Below are positions 26,300 through 34,665 of a stretch of 64,000 nt of DNA, piece after piece. The stretch lies in contig NZ_JAGXJY010000007.1 of assembly GCF_019091085.1 (NCBI RefSeq), positions 186,001 to 250,000 of the forward strand. The letters run 5' to 3'. The notes beneath the pieces are model-generated. The model worked only from the letters and a program-made list of their open reading frames with translations. It was not told the DNA's origin and made no database searches. Position numbers and translations under genes: made by a program. How positions within the stretch are numbered: position 1 is the stretch's first letter; the number at the start of each line of letters is the position of its first letter. This DNA is from Mesorhizobium sp. GbtcB19 (GTDB lineage: Bacteria; Pseudomonadota; Alphaproteobacteria; Rhizobiales; Rhizobiaceae).

Positions 26300-27496
26300 T
26301 CACTCGACGGCGAGCGGCACGGCGACAAACGTCGTTTCGGGTCTCTCATAGGAAAGCCGCACGCTGTCGCGGCCGTTCTGCTTGGCCTTGTAGAGCGCCT
26401 CGTCGGCGCGCCGCATCAACGGCATCAGCCCTTCCTTGCCGGTGCGCGCGGCGACGCCGAAGCTTGCGGTGACCCTGGTGCCGGGCGGCAGGCCGTCGAC
26501 CGTGCCGGCAGAATAGAAGGCGCGGATCGCTTCGGCAAAGAGCCTGGCGGCCGCAAGGTCGCTGAGCGGCAGAAGCACGGCGAACTCTTCGCCGCCGATG
26601 CGGCCGGCGGCTCCGCGCGCGCCGGTGGCGGAACGCAGCTTGGCGGCGAAGTCGGCGATCACCCGGTCGCCGGCCTCATGCCCGTGCCGGTCGTTCAGCG
26701 CCTTGAAATGATCGAGGTCCGCCAGCACCAGGGCGACCGGAAAGCCGGCCTTGCCGCACTGGTCGAGCAGTTGGGTCGCCCGGTCCTCGAAGCCGCGGCG
26801 GTTGAGGATGCCCGAGAGCGGATCGGTGTGGGTCTCCGCCTTCAGCGCCCGCATCACATCGAGCGCCGCCGCGGTGAACAGGCAAAGCGCAATCAGCAGC
26901 GACAAAAGCGCGTGCGAAAGCAGCGCCGTCGTCCAGTAGGACGAGCCATAGAAGCCGTCATAGCTGGGGAACGGGCCGTGCGCGATGACGACGATCAGCG
27001 TGCGGACGACGAAGTTCAGCCCCGACAGCAGCGACAGCACGAACAGGATCTTTTCGGTCGGGCCGTTGTTGCGCACCGTTCTCAGTTCCGCGGCGACCAG
27101 CAGGCTGAGCGCGCCGAAGCCGAAATTCATGACCAGCACGCGCCAGGTGAGGTCCGGCTGGACGAACATGAACCAGCAGAAGGCGGCGAGCCCGCCACCG
27201 GTCACTACGCCGATGCCGACATAGGGCACGCGCCGCCCGTAGCGCGCGACGATCGCGCTGGAAAGGCAGCAGGCCGCGATCGTGAAGCAGATGTTGGAAA
27301 CGAGCTTGGTCAGCGCAAGGCCGATCGGCAGCGTGAAATATTGCAGCAGGAAGCCCGGCGCCGACAGGCAATAGCTGGCGGCGAGCGCGGCCAGATACGG
27401 ACGATGGCGCTGATAGGACCACAGCACGAGGAACGCAGCGCCAAGCGCCAGCGCTATCGTCGGATTGAGCAGCGCTATGAGCAGACCAGTGTCCAA
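26300..27496 (-). CDS. Membrane diguanylate cyclase (GGDEF), second of a tandem pair
   Basis: This 398-residue protein has the same plan as the protein at 24703: several membrane helices in residues 5-215, then a GGDEF domain with VLADLDHFKALNDRHGHEAG and GRIGGEEFAVLLPL. The inhibitory RxxD site is again missing (GARG at that position), so product inhibition is not expected. The two proteins are clearly paralogous in the C-terminal domain and more diverged in the membrane part. The signal sensed is unknown. Confidence 0.93.
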   Translation of the reverse strand: MDTGLLIALLNPTIALALGAAFLVLWSYQRHRPYLAALAASYCLSAPGFLLQYFTLPIGLALTKLVSNICFTIAACCLSSAIVARYGRRVPYVGIGVVTGGGLAAFCWFMFVQPDLTWRVLVMNFGFGALSLLVAAELRTVRNNGPTEKILFVLSLLSGLNFVVRTLIVVIAHGPFPSYDGFYGSSYWTTALLSHALLSLLIALCLFTAAALDVMRALKAETHTDPLSGILNRRGFEDRATQLLDQCGKAGFPVALVLADLDHFKALNDRHGHEAGDRVIADFAAKLRSATGARGAAGRIGGEEFAVLLPLSDLAAARLFAEAIRAFYSAGTVDGLPPGTRVTASFGVAARTGKEGLMPLMRRADEALYKAKQNGRDSVRLSYERPETTFVAVPLAVE

Positions 27497-27660
27497 AGGA
27501 CTGCGACTTTCCCCAACTTACCCAACGGGAGATACTAGGACTTAAGCCCAAACAAGCGGTTAAGCCCCAGGCCAAATACGTCGCGAAACCATGGGGAACC
27601 GGCCCTGCCGGAGCGGCGTTGTCCGGCCAGACTGGAGACGCCAGCCAGGAGACAATTGCG

Positions 27661-27966
27661 ATGGCCGGCACGATCACCTTGACCGATCACGATGAAATCC
27701 GTTCCTGGGCGGCGGCGCGGGCCGGCTTTCCGGCCATAGTCGATGTATCGCCCGAACCTGGCACGCAGGCCATGCTGCGCCTGGTCTTCGACCAGCAGGC
27801 CTATGAGGACGAGGACCGACCGGAACGCCCGCCCAATGCCGGCGGCTACGAGCTGGTCGAGTGGGACGAATGGTTCAAGATCTTCGACGACAGCCAGCTG
27901 GCGTTGGTCGTTGCCGCCGACGAACCCGGCCGGCGCGAGGAATTCCACGAGATCGTTCGCAGGTAG
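27661..27966 (+). CDS. Conserved hypothetical protein (101 residues)
   Basis: The protein reads MAGTITLTDHDEIRSWAAAR, then AGFPAIVDVSPEPGTQAMLR. A later GGYELVEWDEWFKIFDDSQL segment is rich in aromatic and acidic residues. It is acidic, has no signal peptide or membrane segment, and I do not recognise a named domain. Codon use is like the neighbours'. A terminator-like hairpin follows its stop. The ATG was chosen over an in-frame upstream start because AGGAG lies just before it. Confidence 0.8.
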   Translation: MAGTITLTDHDEIRSWAAARAGFPAIVDVSPEPGTQAMLRLVFDQQAYEDEDRPERPPNAGGYELVEWDEWFKIFDDSQLALVVAADEPGRREEFHEIVRR

Positions 27967-27981
27967 GATCGTTGAAGGCAA

Positions 27982-28008
27982 AAGGCCCGGACGATGCGTC
28001 CGGGCCTT
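27982..28008. terminator. Bidirectional terminator between the 27661 gene and leuC
   Basis: A perfect eleven-base stem AAGGCCCGGAC / GTCCGGGCCTT with a five-base loop lies between two convergent genes. On the minus strand it is followed by a short T run, so it should end leuC transcripts; the plus-strand tail is less T-rich. Confidence 0.8.
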
Positions 28009-28027
28009 CGGCGTTTGAAGCTGGCGA

Positions 28028-29437
28028 TTATTTCCAGTCGCGGATGTCGACGAAGTGGCCGGCGATCGCCGCCGCCGCCGCCATGGCCGGCGACACCAGA
28101 TGGGTGCGGCCCTTGAAGCCTTGCCGGCCCTCGAAATTGCGGTTCGAGGTCGAGGCGCAGCGCTCATGCGGCTTCAGCCGGTCGTCATTCATGGCCAGGC
28201 ACATCGAGCAGCCCGGTTCGCGCCAGTCGAACCCGGCGGCGAGGAAGATCTTGTCCAGGCCTTCGGCCTCGGCCTGTTCCTTCACCAGGCCGGAGCCCGG
28301 CACGATCATGGCGTTGACGCGCGGATTGACCTTCTTGCCCTCGACAACCTTGGCGGCGGCGCGCAGGTCCTCGATGCGACCATTGGTGCAGGAGCCGATG
28401 AACACGCGGTCGAGCTCGATATCGGTGATCTTGGTTCCCGGCGTCAGCCCCATATAGTCGAGCGCGCGGATCTTCGACGAGCGCTTGTTCTCGTCAGTGA
28501 TCTCTTCCGGATTGGGCACGATGCCCTGCACCGAGACGACGTCCTCGGGCGAGGAGCCCCAGGAGACGATCGGCGGCAGTTTCTGGGCGTCGAGCACGAC
28601 GACTTTGTCGAAATGCGCGCCTTCGTCCGAACTGAGCGTCTTCCAATAGGCCATCGCTGCGTCCCAGGCCGCGCCCTTGGGCGCGCGCGGCTTGTCCTTG
28701 ACATAAGCGAAGGTCGTCTCGTCCGGCGCGATGAGGCCGGCGCGAGCACCGCCCTCGATCGACATGTTGCAGATCGTCATGCGGCCTTCCATCGACAGCG
28801 AGCGGATCGCTTCGCCGGCATATTCGATGACATAGCCGGTGCCGCCGGCGGTGCCGATCTCGCCGATGATGGCCAGGATGATGTCCTTGGCGGTCACGCC
28901 TTCCGGCAACTGGCCGTCGACGCGCACCAGCATGTTCTTGGCCTTGCGCTGGATCAGCGTCTGCGTGGCGAGCACATGCTCGACCTCCGACGTGCCGATA
29001 CCGTGCGCCAAGGCGCCGAAGGCGCCATGCGTGGAGGTGTGGCTGTCGCCGCACACAATGGTCATGCCGGGCAGCGTGAAACCCTGCTCCGGCCCGATGA
29101 TGTGGACGATGCCCTGGCGGATATCGTTCTCGGAATAATATTCGATGCCGAAATCCTTGGCGTTCTTGGCCAGCGCCTCGACCTGGATGCGGCTTTCCTC
29201 GTTCTTGATGCCGAACTTGCGCTCTGGCGAAGTCGAGACGTTGTGGTCGACCACGGCCAGCGTCTTTTCCGGATGGCGAACTTTCCTGCCGCTCATGCGC
29301 AGGCCTTCGAAGGCCTGCGGGCTGGTGACCTCGTGCACGAGGTGGCGGTCGATATAGAGCAGGCAGGTGCCGTCGTCCTGGCGATCGACCGTATGGTCGT
29401 CGAAGATCTTGTCGTAGAGGGTGCGCGGTGCGCTCAT
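28028..29437 (-). CDS. leuC: 3-isopropylmalate dehydratase large subunit
   Basis: This 469-residue aconitase-family enzyme isomerises 2-isopropylmalate to 3-isopropylmalate in leucine synthesis, with LeuD as its partner (not in this window). It starts [17 protein letters not shown]. The [4Fe-4S] cysteines are in [12 protein letters not shown] and in the [11 protein letters not shown] segment, and [20 protein letters not shown] is the aconitase signature. The ATG at 29437 is the family start. The gene stands alone. Confidence 0.97.
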   Translation of the reverse strand: MSAPRTLYDKIFDDHTVDRQDDGTCLLYIDRHLVHEVTSPQAFEGLRMSGRKVRHPEKTLAVVDHNVSTSPERKFGIKNEESRIQVEALAKNAKDFGIEYYSENDIRQGIVHIIGPEQGFTLPGMTIVCGDSHTSTHGAFGALAHGIGTSEVEHVLATQTLIQRKAKNMLVRVDGQLPEGVTAKDIILAIIGEIGTAGGTGYVIEYAGEAIRSLSMEGRMTICNMSIEGGARAGLIAPDETTFAYVKDKPRAPKGAAWDAAMAYWKTLSSDEGAHFDKVVVLDAQKLPPIVSWGSSPEDVVSVQGIVPNPEEITDENKRSSKIRALDYMGLTPGTKITDIELDRVFIGSCTNGRIEDLRAAAKVVEGKKVNPRVNAMIVPGSGLVKEQAEAEGLDKIFLAAGFDWREPGCSMCLAMNDDRLKPHERCASTSNRNFEGRQGFKGRTHLVSPAMAAAAAIAGHFVDIRDWK

Positions 29438-29510
29438 GTGCGTAAATCCGTCGATATGAGAATGGGAAAAGCACGCCGGCAATCCGGCGCGACGACTGCG
29501 ATCGGTCGGC

Positions 29511-29627
29511 TCAGCTAAGTCGGCTGGTCAGCGCGCCGCAAACGCGCGCGGAGAAACGCGACGGCAGGCGCTTTCTGTCCTGCAGCACGAAACCCTTGTA
29601 GGCCGGATCGCTGAAAAGCTTTTCCAT
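29511..29627 (-). CDS. Possible 38-residue small protein upstream of leuC
   Basis: An ATG at 29627 opens a frame of 38 codons beginning [20 protein letters not shown], then LPSRFSARV. It ends 73 bases before the leuC ATG and has GC-rich third positions like the real genes. There is no strong ribosome binding site, and only four Leu codons, so it is not an obvious leucine leader peptide. I list it as a candidate only. Confidence 0.3.
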   Translation of the reverse strand: MEKLFSDPAYKGFVLQDRKRLPSRFSARVCGALTSRLS

Positions 29628-29683
29628 GGCGGGGTAGATAGCAATGTTTTGGCTTTTCGGCAATTAGCGGCGGGGACCTGGTT

Positions 29684-29882
29684 TCCTCGCCCCACGAAGT
29701 GGGGAGAGGTGGCCCGGCGAAGCCGGGACGGAGAGGGGGCTGCGCAGTGCTCGGATGTATCCGGGCCCGATGCTGCTCCCGAGCTTCAACCCTCAAACGG
29801 CTTTGACATCGCGGAGGGCGCCCCCCGCTCCGTCCCGGCTTCGCCGGGCCACCTCTCCCCCGCCTAAAGCGGGGGCGAGGAA
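29684..29882. repeat. Family D-like palindromic repeat, copy 4
   Basis: TTTCCTCGCCCCACGAAGTG and the mirrored CGCCTAAAGCGGGGGCGAGG form the ends, with inner GGTGGCCCGGCGAAGCCGGG and its inverse. It occupies half of the 452-base gap between leuC and the methyltransferase gene. The other half holds the small candidate frame at 29511. Confidence 0.8.
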
Positions 29883-29889
29883 CTGGCGC

Positions 29890-30540
29890 TCAAACCACCT
29901 CGAACACAAACGTCTTCACCAGCGCTTCCGGATCGCCGATGGCGTAGCAGCGGAACCATGGGCTCTGTTCGACGAGCCGCCATTTCCCTGCGCGCTCCAA
30001 TTCGTCGAACACCGCCTGGAAACCGCCGCTTTCGAAAACCTTGTCGCGCACGGTGAAGATGGCGTGGCCGCCGCTCTTCGTAATGCGCACCAATTCATGC
30101 AGGCCGGCCGCCGGCGCATGGCCGATGGTGAAGACGCCGGTCGAGAAGAAAGCGCGGAAATGCCGGTCGGGCCAGGGCAGCGGGCCGCCGAGCATTGCTT
30201 TCTTCAATTCGTTGTAAGCCGGCTTGTTATCGGCTTGGCGGCTGCCGGCGAGCTTCAGCATGTCGTCGGAAAGGTCGAGCCCGGCGATGTCGGCATAGCC
30301 AAGCGCCTTGAGCGACGGCCCCGATAGCCCCGTGCCGCAGCCGGCATCGAGCAGCGGGCCTTCGCCCGCCGGTACGTGCCGCGCCACCCAGGCGGTGATC
30401 AGGAACGGCAACAGATAGCCGAGCGAGGCGGTTTCGCCGTCATAGGTCGCTGCCCAGTCGGCATAGGCCTTGGCCAGGCCTTCCGGCGTATCGGCCGTAT
30501 AGACGGAATCCAGCGCCGCATTGGCCTTGTCGAAATTCAT
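29890..30540 (-). CDS. Class I SAM-dependent methyltransferase
   Basis: This 216-residue methyltransferase has motif I PLLDAGCGTGLSGPSLKALG, followed by the acidic IAGLDLSDDMLKLA. A late RITKSGGHAIFTVRD segment corresponds to motif III. It starts MNFDKANAALDSVYTADTPE, with GGAG ten bases before the ATG. Similar proteins are annotated as UbiE/Williams-Beuren-type methyltransferases, but the substrate cannot be predicted. It is separated from the ABC permease gene by a family A repeat. Confidence 0.9.
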   Translation of the reverse strand: MNFDKANAALDSVYTADTPEGLAKAYADWAATYDGETASLGYLLPFLITAWVARHVPAGEGPLLDAGCGTGLSGPSLKALGYADIAGLDLSDDMLKLAGSRQADNKPAYNELKKAMLGGPLPWPDRHFRAFFSTGVFTIGHAPAAGLHELVRITKSGGHAIFTVRDKVFESGGFQAVFDELERAGKWRLVEQSPWFRCYAIGDPEALVKTFVFEVV

Positions 30541-30579
30541 GGGCGTCTCCTCCGCCGTTTGCATGTCGGCCAAGGTAGA

Positions 30580-30647
30580 GCAATTCCAGGAAAAGTGGGA
30601 ACCGGTTAGGTTCGGCGCCTTCGCCGGAGCCTTCCGTCCGGAATTGC
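30580..30647. repeat. Family A repeat with nested extra hairpin, copy 4
   Basis: GCAATTCC and GGAATTGC ends match the other copies, but the loop holds an extra stretch, GGTTCGGCGCCTTCGCCGGA, absent at 761 and 5719. The extra part is itself palindromic (GGCGCC...GGAGCC), so the copy looks like a hairpin inserted in a hairpin. Confidence 0.75.
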
Positions 30648-30672
30648 GTCAAAACAAAGAGATGCCAGCCGG

Positions 30673-31485
30673 CTATTCCTGATGCTGCCGTCGCAGCCGC
30701 TGCTCCAGCGCCCTGAGCGCCAGCGACAGGCCGACGGTGAGGATCAGGTAGATATAGGCGACGATCGAATAGGTCTCGAAGAAGCGAAACGAGCCGGCGG
30801 CATAGACCTTGCCGATCTGGGTGATGTCGGCGACGCCGAGCACCGAGACCAGGGAGGAATCCTTGACCATGGCGACGAAATCGTTGCCGAGCGGCGGCAG
30901 GATGGTGCGGATCGCCTGCGGGAACACAATCAGCCGGAAACGCTGCACGCGGCTCAGCCCGAGCGCCTTGGCGGCCTCGATCTGGCCTTTCTCGACCGAC
31001 TGGATGCCGGCGCGGAACACTTCCGAGATGAACGCCGAATAGCCGATGGTCAGCGCCATGATGGCGCGCCACAAAAGCGAGACGTCGCGCACCAGCAGTT
31101 CGCCAATCAGGCCGGCGCTTTGCAACGGCGCGGTCAGCGCGTTCCAGGCGGCGACGACGGCCGGCGCGCCGGCAAAGGCGATCCAGAACAACAGAACCAG
31201 GATCGGCACGCCGCGGATGATCTCGACATAGAAGCGAGCGATCTGGCGCAGCCACTGCGATCCCGACAGCGCCATCAGCGCGATGCCGAGCCCGAGCGCG
31301 GAGGCGAGCGCAAAGGCGACCGCGGTGACGAAAATGGTGATGCCGATGCCCTTGGCGACGGTGGCGAAGACCTGCGCGTAGAGATCGCTGGAGGCGATGG
31401 CGAGCGCCGCGGCGAGCGCAAGGACGAGCGCGGCTGCCAGCCACCAGGGGAATTCGGATTTGGCGGAGGACGCGGGCGATGCCAT
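30673..31485 (-). CDS. Amino-acid ABC transporter permease (HisM/GlnP type)
   Basis: This 270-residue inner-membrane permease has five or six helices and the BPD_transp_1 loop EAAKALGLSRVQRFRLIVFP followed by QAIRTILPPLGNDF, which docks the ATPase. The FYVEIIRGVPILVLLFWIAF segment is typical of polar amino-acid permeases. The binding protein is encoded upstream on the same strand, with a family D repeat between. No ATPase gene and no second permease are next to it, so the importer must use partners from elsewhere. The substrate is a polar amino acid by family. Confidence 0.93.
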   Translation of the reverse strand: MASPASSAKSEFPWWLAAALVLALAAALAIASSDLYAQVFATVAKGIGITIFVTAVAFALASALGLGIALMALSGSQWLRQIARFYVEIIRGVPILVLLFWIAFAGAPAVVAAWNALTAPLQSAGLIGELLVRDVSLLWRAIMALTIGYSAFISEVFRAGIQSVEKGQIEAAKALGLSRVQRFRLIVFPQAIRTILPPLGNDFVAMVKDSSLVSVLGVADITQIGKVYAAGSFRFFETYSIVAYIYLILTVGLSLALRALEQRLRRQHQE

Positions 31486-31530
31486 TAGGCGATGCCGGTG
31501 GAGCGGACGTCCCGAGAGGATAGCGCCAAG

Positions 31531-31690
31531 GCCCCCCTCTCTGGCCTGCCGGCCATCTCCCCCTCAAGGGGGGAGATTAGCAGTTTGAGCTGCTCCGCGC
31601 ATTCTGCGACGTTGATAGTTGGCGAAAGCCGGCGCGACATCCGATCTCCCTCCTTGAGGGGGAGATGCCCGGCAGGGCAGAGAGGGGGGT
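31531..31690. repeat. Family D palindromic repeat, copy 5
   Basis: GCCCCCCTCTCTGGCCTGCC and GGCAGGGCAGAGAGGGGGGT are the inverted ends, with inner CTCCCCCTCAAGGGGGGAG hairpins. It lies within the transcript between the binding-protein gene and the permease gene, where such a structure could limit read-through. Confidence 0.85.
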
Positions 31691-31754
31691 GAAGGAATGA
31701 GGCCTTTGCGGATTTCGGCCCGCCACTGTCGCGCATCATTGGCAGCAAAAGCGC

Positions 31755-32552
31755 CTACTGCCCCATCTTGTAATCAAGGAACCACTTCTTGTTGAGCTTG
31801 TCGAACGTGCCGTCCGCCTTCAGCGAGGCGATCGCGGCGTTGACCGGCTTCACCAGGTCCGAGCCCTTCGGGAAGATGAAGCCGAAATCCTCGGTGCCGA
31901 GTGGGCCGCCGATCAGCTTCAGCTTGCCTTCGGAGGCATCGACATAGCCCTTGCCGGCGGTGCCGTCGGTGAGCACCACGTCGACGTCACCCGTTTTCAG
32001 CGCCTGCACGGTCGCGCCGAACGTCTCGAACAGTTTGATGCGCGGGTTCTGCTCGTTGCCGTCGAGCACGCTGTAGACGGCGGTGTAGAAGGGCGTGGTG
32101 CCGGGCTGGGCGCCGATCAGCCCATCCTTGAAGGCGCCAAAACTCTTGGCGTCGGTGAAGCGGCTTTCGTCGCCGCGCACCAGCATGAACTGCTCCGAGC
32201 GCATGTAGGGATCGGAGAAGTCGACCTTCTCCTTGCGGTCGTCCTTGATGGTGATGCCGGTCATGCCGATGTTGTACTGGTTGTCGGAAACCGCCTGGAT
32301 CATCGCGTCCCAGGACGTATTCTGGTACTCGACCTTGAAGTTCAGCCGCTTGGCGATCTCGTCCATCGCGTCATATTCCCAGCCGATCTGCTTGCCGGTC
32401 TTCTTGTCGATGAACTGCAGCGGCGGGTAGGCGTTTTCCGTCACCACCACGACTTTCTTGCCGGCGAGGTCGGGCAAATTGTCGGCGAGCGCGGCGACTG
32501 GCGCGAGAAGGCAGGCCACCATGGCGGCCAGCAGCAATTTCGACTTGGTCAT
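31755..32552 (-). CDS. Amino-acid ABC transporter substrate-binding protein
   Basis: This 265-residue periplasmic binding protein of family 3 has a Sec signal (MTKSKLLLAAMVACLLAPVA, cleavage at ALA-D). The mature part starts DNLPDLAGKKVVVVTENAYP, then PLQFIDKKTGKQIGWEYDAM, the SBP_bac_3 signature. Hinge and ligand residues lie in VSDNQYNIGMTGITIKDDRK and SDPYMRSEQFMLVRGDESRF. The ligand is likely a polar amino acid. It is transcribed towards the permease gene at 30673. Confidence 0.94.
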   Translation of the reverse strand: MTKSKLLLAAMVACLLAPVAALADNLPDLAGKKVVVVTENAYPPLQFIDKKTGKQIGWEYDAMDEIAKRLNFKVEYQNTSWDAMIQAVSDNQYNIGMTGITIKDDRKEKVDFSDPYMRSEQFMLVRGDESRFTDAKSFGAFKDGLIGAQPGTTPFYTAVYSVLDGNEQNPRIKLFETFGATVQALKTGDVDVVLTDGTAGKGYVDASEGKLKLIGGPLGTEDFGFIFPKGSDLVKPVNAAIASLKADGTFDKLNKKWFLDYKMGQ

Positions 32553-32719
32553 GACAAATCTCCGAAGGTGCGACCGCGCTGCAATTTCGCGGCCTAAGAA
32601 AATCCGGCGCCGACTTTAGCCTGCCGCAAGCGCCTTGCAAGCCGGTCTGCTGCGACGTTGCGCGCTATACGCAAATCCAATGCTCTTCGGGGATCGTTTC
32701 GAGGATGGCCGTTGCCGGA

Positions 32720-33220
32720 TCAATCCTGATCGGCGGTGGCCTCGCGCAACCCGGCGACCAGCCGTGTCAGCGTGCCGTGCAGGGCTTTCAGCTCGGCCCG
32801 CTCCAGCGGCATGCTGCAACTCAGTCCTTCCTGCACGTCCTTCATCTTCGCCCGCAGCGCCTCGCCCTTGGCGGTCGGTTCGACCAGAACCCGGCGCTCG
32901 TCGGCGGCGTCGCGCCGGCGCGTCACCAAGCCACCCGCTTCCATGCGCTTGATCAACGGCGTCAGCGTCGCCGAATCGAGGCCAAGTGCCGCGCCGAGCT
33001 CGCCGACCGTGCTCGGCGAATGCTGCCACAGCGCCAGCATTGCAAGGTATTGCGGGTAGGTGAGGCCGAGCGGGTCGAGCAGCGGCCGGTAGAGCTTCGT
33101 CATCAGCCCGCTGGCCGAATAGAGCGCGAAGCAGAGCTGCTGGTCGAGGCGTGGCACGGCGATCGCCCCGGCGTCTTGCGCCGGGGCTTGCTTGGCCATG
33201 GTTTCGGTTGTCGTCGTCAT
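32720..33220 (-). CDS. ohrR: MarR family regulator OhrR
   Basis: This 166-residue MarR-type winged-helix repressor is sensitive to organic peroxide. The N-terminal RLDQQLCFALYSASGLMTKL segment carries the reactive Cys of OhrR proteins, and LYRPLLDPLGLTYPQYLAML is the family signature. The recognition region is LDSATLTPLIKRMEAGGLVT. A second Cys lies in EGLSCSMPLERAEL, so it may be the two-Cys type. Its ATG overlaps the ohr stop by four bases (ATGA), and the palindrome at 33669 is the likely operator. Oxidation would release the repressor and induce ohr. Confidence 0.94.
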   Translation of the reverse strand: MTTTTETMAKQAPAQDAGAIAVPRLDQQLCFALYSASGLMTKLYRPLLDPLGLTYPQYLAMLALWQHSPSTVGELGAALGLDSATLTPLIKRMEAGGLVTRRRDAADERRVLVEPTAKGEALRAKMKDVQEGLSCSMPLERAELKALHGTLTRLVAGLREATADQD

Positions 33221-33651
33221 GCTGCCTTTGCCGGAAGCGCCGTGGTGGACAGCGCCACATCGATATTGCCCCGGATGGCGTTGGAATACGGGCAGATCTT
33301 GTGCGCTTCCGATACAAGCGCCTCTGCGCTCGCCTGATCAAGTCCCTTGATCTCGGCCGCCAGCGCGACGCCGAGGCGGAAGCCGCCCTGGTCGTTCGGG
33401 TGGAGGCTCACCGTGGAGCTGACCGAAGCGTCCTCAAGCGGCAGCTTCTGTTGGCGCGCAACGAAGCGCACGGCGCTCTCGAAGCAGGCCGCGTAGCCGA
33501 CCGCGAAGAGTTGCTCTGGATTGGTGGCGCCGCCCTTGCCGCCGAGTTCCTTCGGCATCGCCAGATCGACCTTGAGCAGGCCGTCGCTGGTCTCGCCATG
33601 GCCGTTGCGGCCGCCGGTGACATGAGCCTGGGTGCTGTAAAGTGCCGACAT
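33217..33651 (-). CDS. ohr: Organic hydroperoxide resistance protein
   Basis: This 144-residue OsmC/Ohr-fold thiol peroxidase reduces organic hydroperoxides. It starts MSALYSTQAHVTGGRNGHGE. The first redox Cys is in FAVGYAACFESAVRFVARQQ and the second in SEAHKICPYSNAIRGNIDV. A GGAG lies six bases before the ATG at 33651; the upstream in-frame ATG at 33663 lacks one. The gene is followed by ohrR with a four-base overlap, the classic ohr-ohrR arrangement. Confidence 0.96.
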   Translation of the reverse strand: MSALYSTQAHVTGGRNGHGETSDGLLKVDLAMPKELGGKGGATNPEQLFAVGYAACFESAVRFVARQQKLPLEDASVSSTVSLHPNDQGGFRLGVALAAEIKGLDQASAEALVSEAHKICPYSNAIRGNIDVALSTTALPAKAA

Positions 33652-33668
33652 CTTTATCTCCATTTTAT

Positions 33669-33693
33669 TTGTACACGATCATTTAGTGTACAA
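33669..33693. promoter_or_regulatory. Candidate OhrR operator
   Basis: Perfect eight-base arms TTGTACAC and GTGTACAA flank a nine-base AT-rich spacer, in a locally AT-rich stretch 18 bases upstream of the ohr ATG. The site would cover the ribosome binding or early promoter region on the minus strand, consistent with repression by OhrR. Confidence 0.7.
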
Positions 33694-33761
33694 GATAAAT
33701 GAATGTCAACGACGGCGGCGTGGTTTTCCCTATGGCGAGCGATCACAACCCGGTGAAAATG

Positions 33762-33787
33762 AAAAAGGCGGCCGAAGCCGCCTTTCC
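33762..33787 (-). terminator. Rho-independent terminator of rplS
   Basis: On the minus strand a nine-base stem (AAAGGCGGC / GCCGCCTTT) with a four-base loop continues into a run of five T residues, 23 bases after the rplS stop. The whole is a perfect palindrome. Confidence 0.88.
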
Positions 33788-33809
33788 AGAACCTATTTCG
33801 CCAAAAGCC

Positions 33810-34331
33810 TTATTCAGCCGAAGCAGCCTCGGCGGCGGCCTTCTTCTCGGCGGCTTCCTTGGCGGCCGTCTCGGCGGCCAGCGCCTGGGCGGCGGCGACC
33901 TTCTCGGCCTCGATGCGGGCGCGCTCGGCTGCCAAGGCATCACGCTCTTCGTCGTTCAGCTTGCGGGCGCGGACGCCGGTGTTTTCCGAAATGCGGGCCG
34001 ACTTGCCGCGACGGTCGCGCAGGTAATAGAGCTTGGCGCGGCGCACCTTGCCGCGGCGCACGATCTCGACGCCTTCGACCATCGGCGAGTAGACCGGGAA
34101 AACGCGCTCGACGCCTTCGCCGTAGGAAATCTTGCGTACGGTGAAATTCTCCTGGAAGCCGGAGCCGGAGCGGGCGATGACGACGCCCTCATAGGCCTGG
34201 ACGCGGGTGCGGGTGCCTTCGGTGACGCGCACCTGGACGCGCACGGTGTCGCCCGGCTGGAATTCGGGCAGCTTGCGCTTGGCTTCGATCTTGGCGGCCT
34301 GCTCGGCCTCGAGTTGACGGATGAGATCCAT
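33810..34331 (-). CDS. rplS: 50S ribosomal protein L19
   Basis: This 173-residue bL19 lies at the 30S/50S interface. The core, about residues 1-125, reads [20 protein letters not shown], then [40 protein letters not shown] and RGKSARI. The last 45 residues are an Ala/Glu/Lys-rich helical tail absent from E. coli L19, as is usual in rhizobia. The gene has its own terminator and a 334-base upstream region. rimM-trmD lie upstream on the same strand, with the TauE/SafE gene inserted between. Confidence 0.97.
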   Translation of the reverse strand: MDLIRQLEAEQAAKIEAKRKLPEFQPGDTVRVQVRVTEGTRTRVQAYEGVVIARSGSGFQENFTVRKISYGEGVERVFPVYSPMVEGVEIVRRGKVRRAKLYYLRDRRGKSARISENTGVRARKLNDEERDALAAERARIEAEKVAAAQALAAETAAKEAAEKKAAAEAASAE

Positions 34332-34665
34332 CTCAAAAATCCACTTCTTGTTCTTCCGACAGTCAGAGCGTCCTACGCTCGCCTTGCAGTTCCTATGACC
34401 GCTCGGCTATGCCCTTCGGGCAGGGACGACTACACCGCACTTGTTGACGGGTCCAGAAGATCGTTCTTCCGGTTCGGGCGGGCACATACAGCCATTTTGC
34501 CGCTTTGTCACGCCCAAATGCATGTCGCACGGAAGTGTGCGCGGTTCTGGAGCGACGACAGGCATCAAAACGGGACTTTGCGGCACATTTTTTGCGGCTG
34601 ATGGCCCCATGACATTGCCGCCGTGCCGGGTTGCGCGCGCCCCGCAAGCTTTCTAAGCGGGGGAA
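34332..34665. other. Intergenic region between divergent rplS and TauE/SafE genes
   Basis: This 334-base interval lies between two divergent starts and must hold both promoters. It is a little less GC-rich than the coding regions. I see a small GCCC-TTC-GGGC hairpin near 34410, and no gene, tRNA or named repeat. Confidence 0.5.

Noticed and set aside
34400..34430. GCCC-TTC-GGGC hairpin as an attenuator or tRNA remnant
   Set aside because: The stem is only four bases and there is no T run, D-arm or T-arm sequence nearby.
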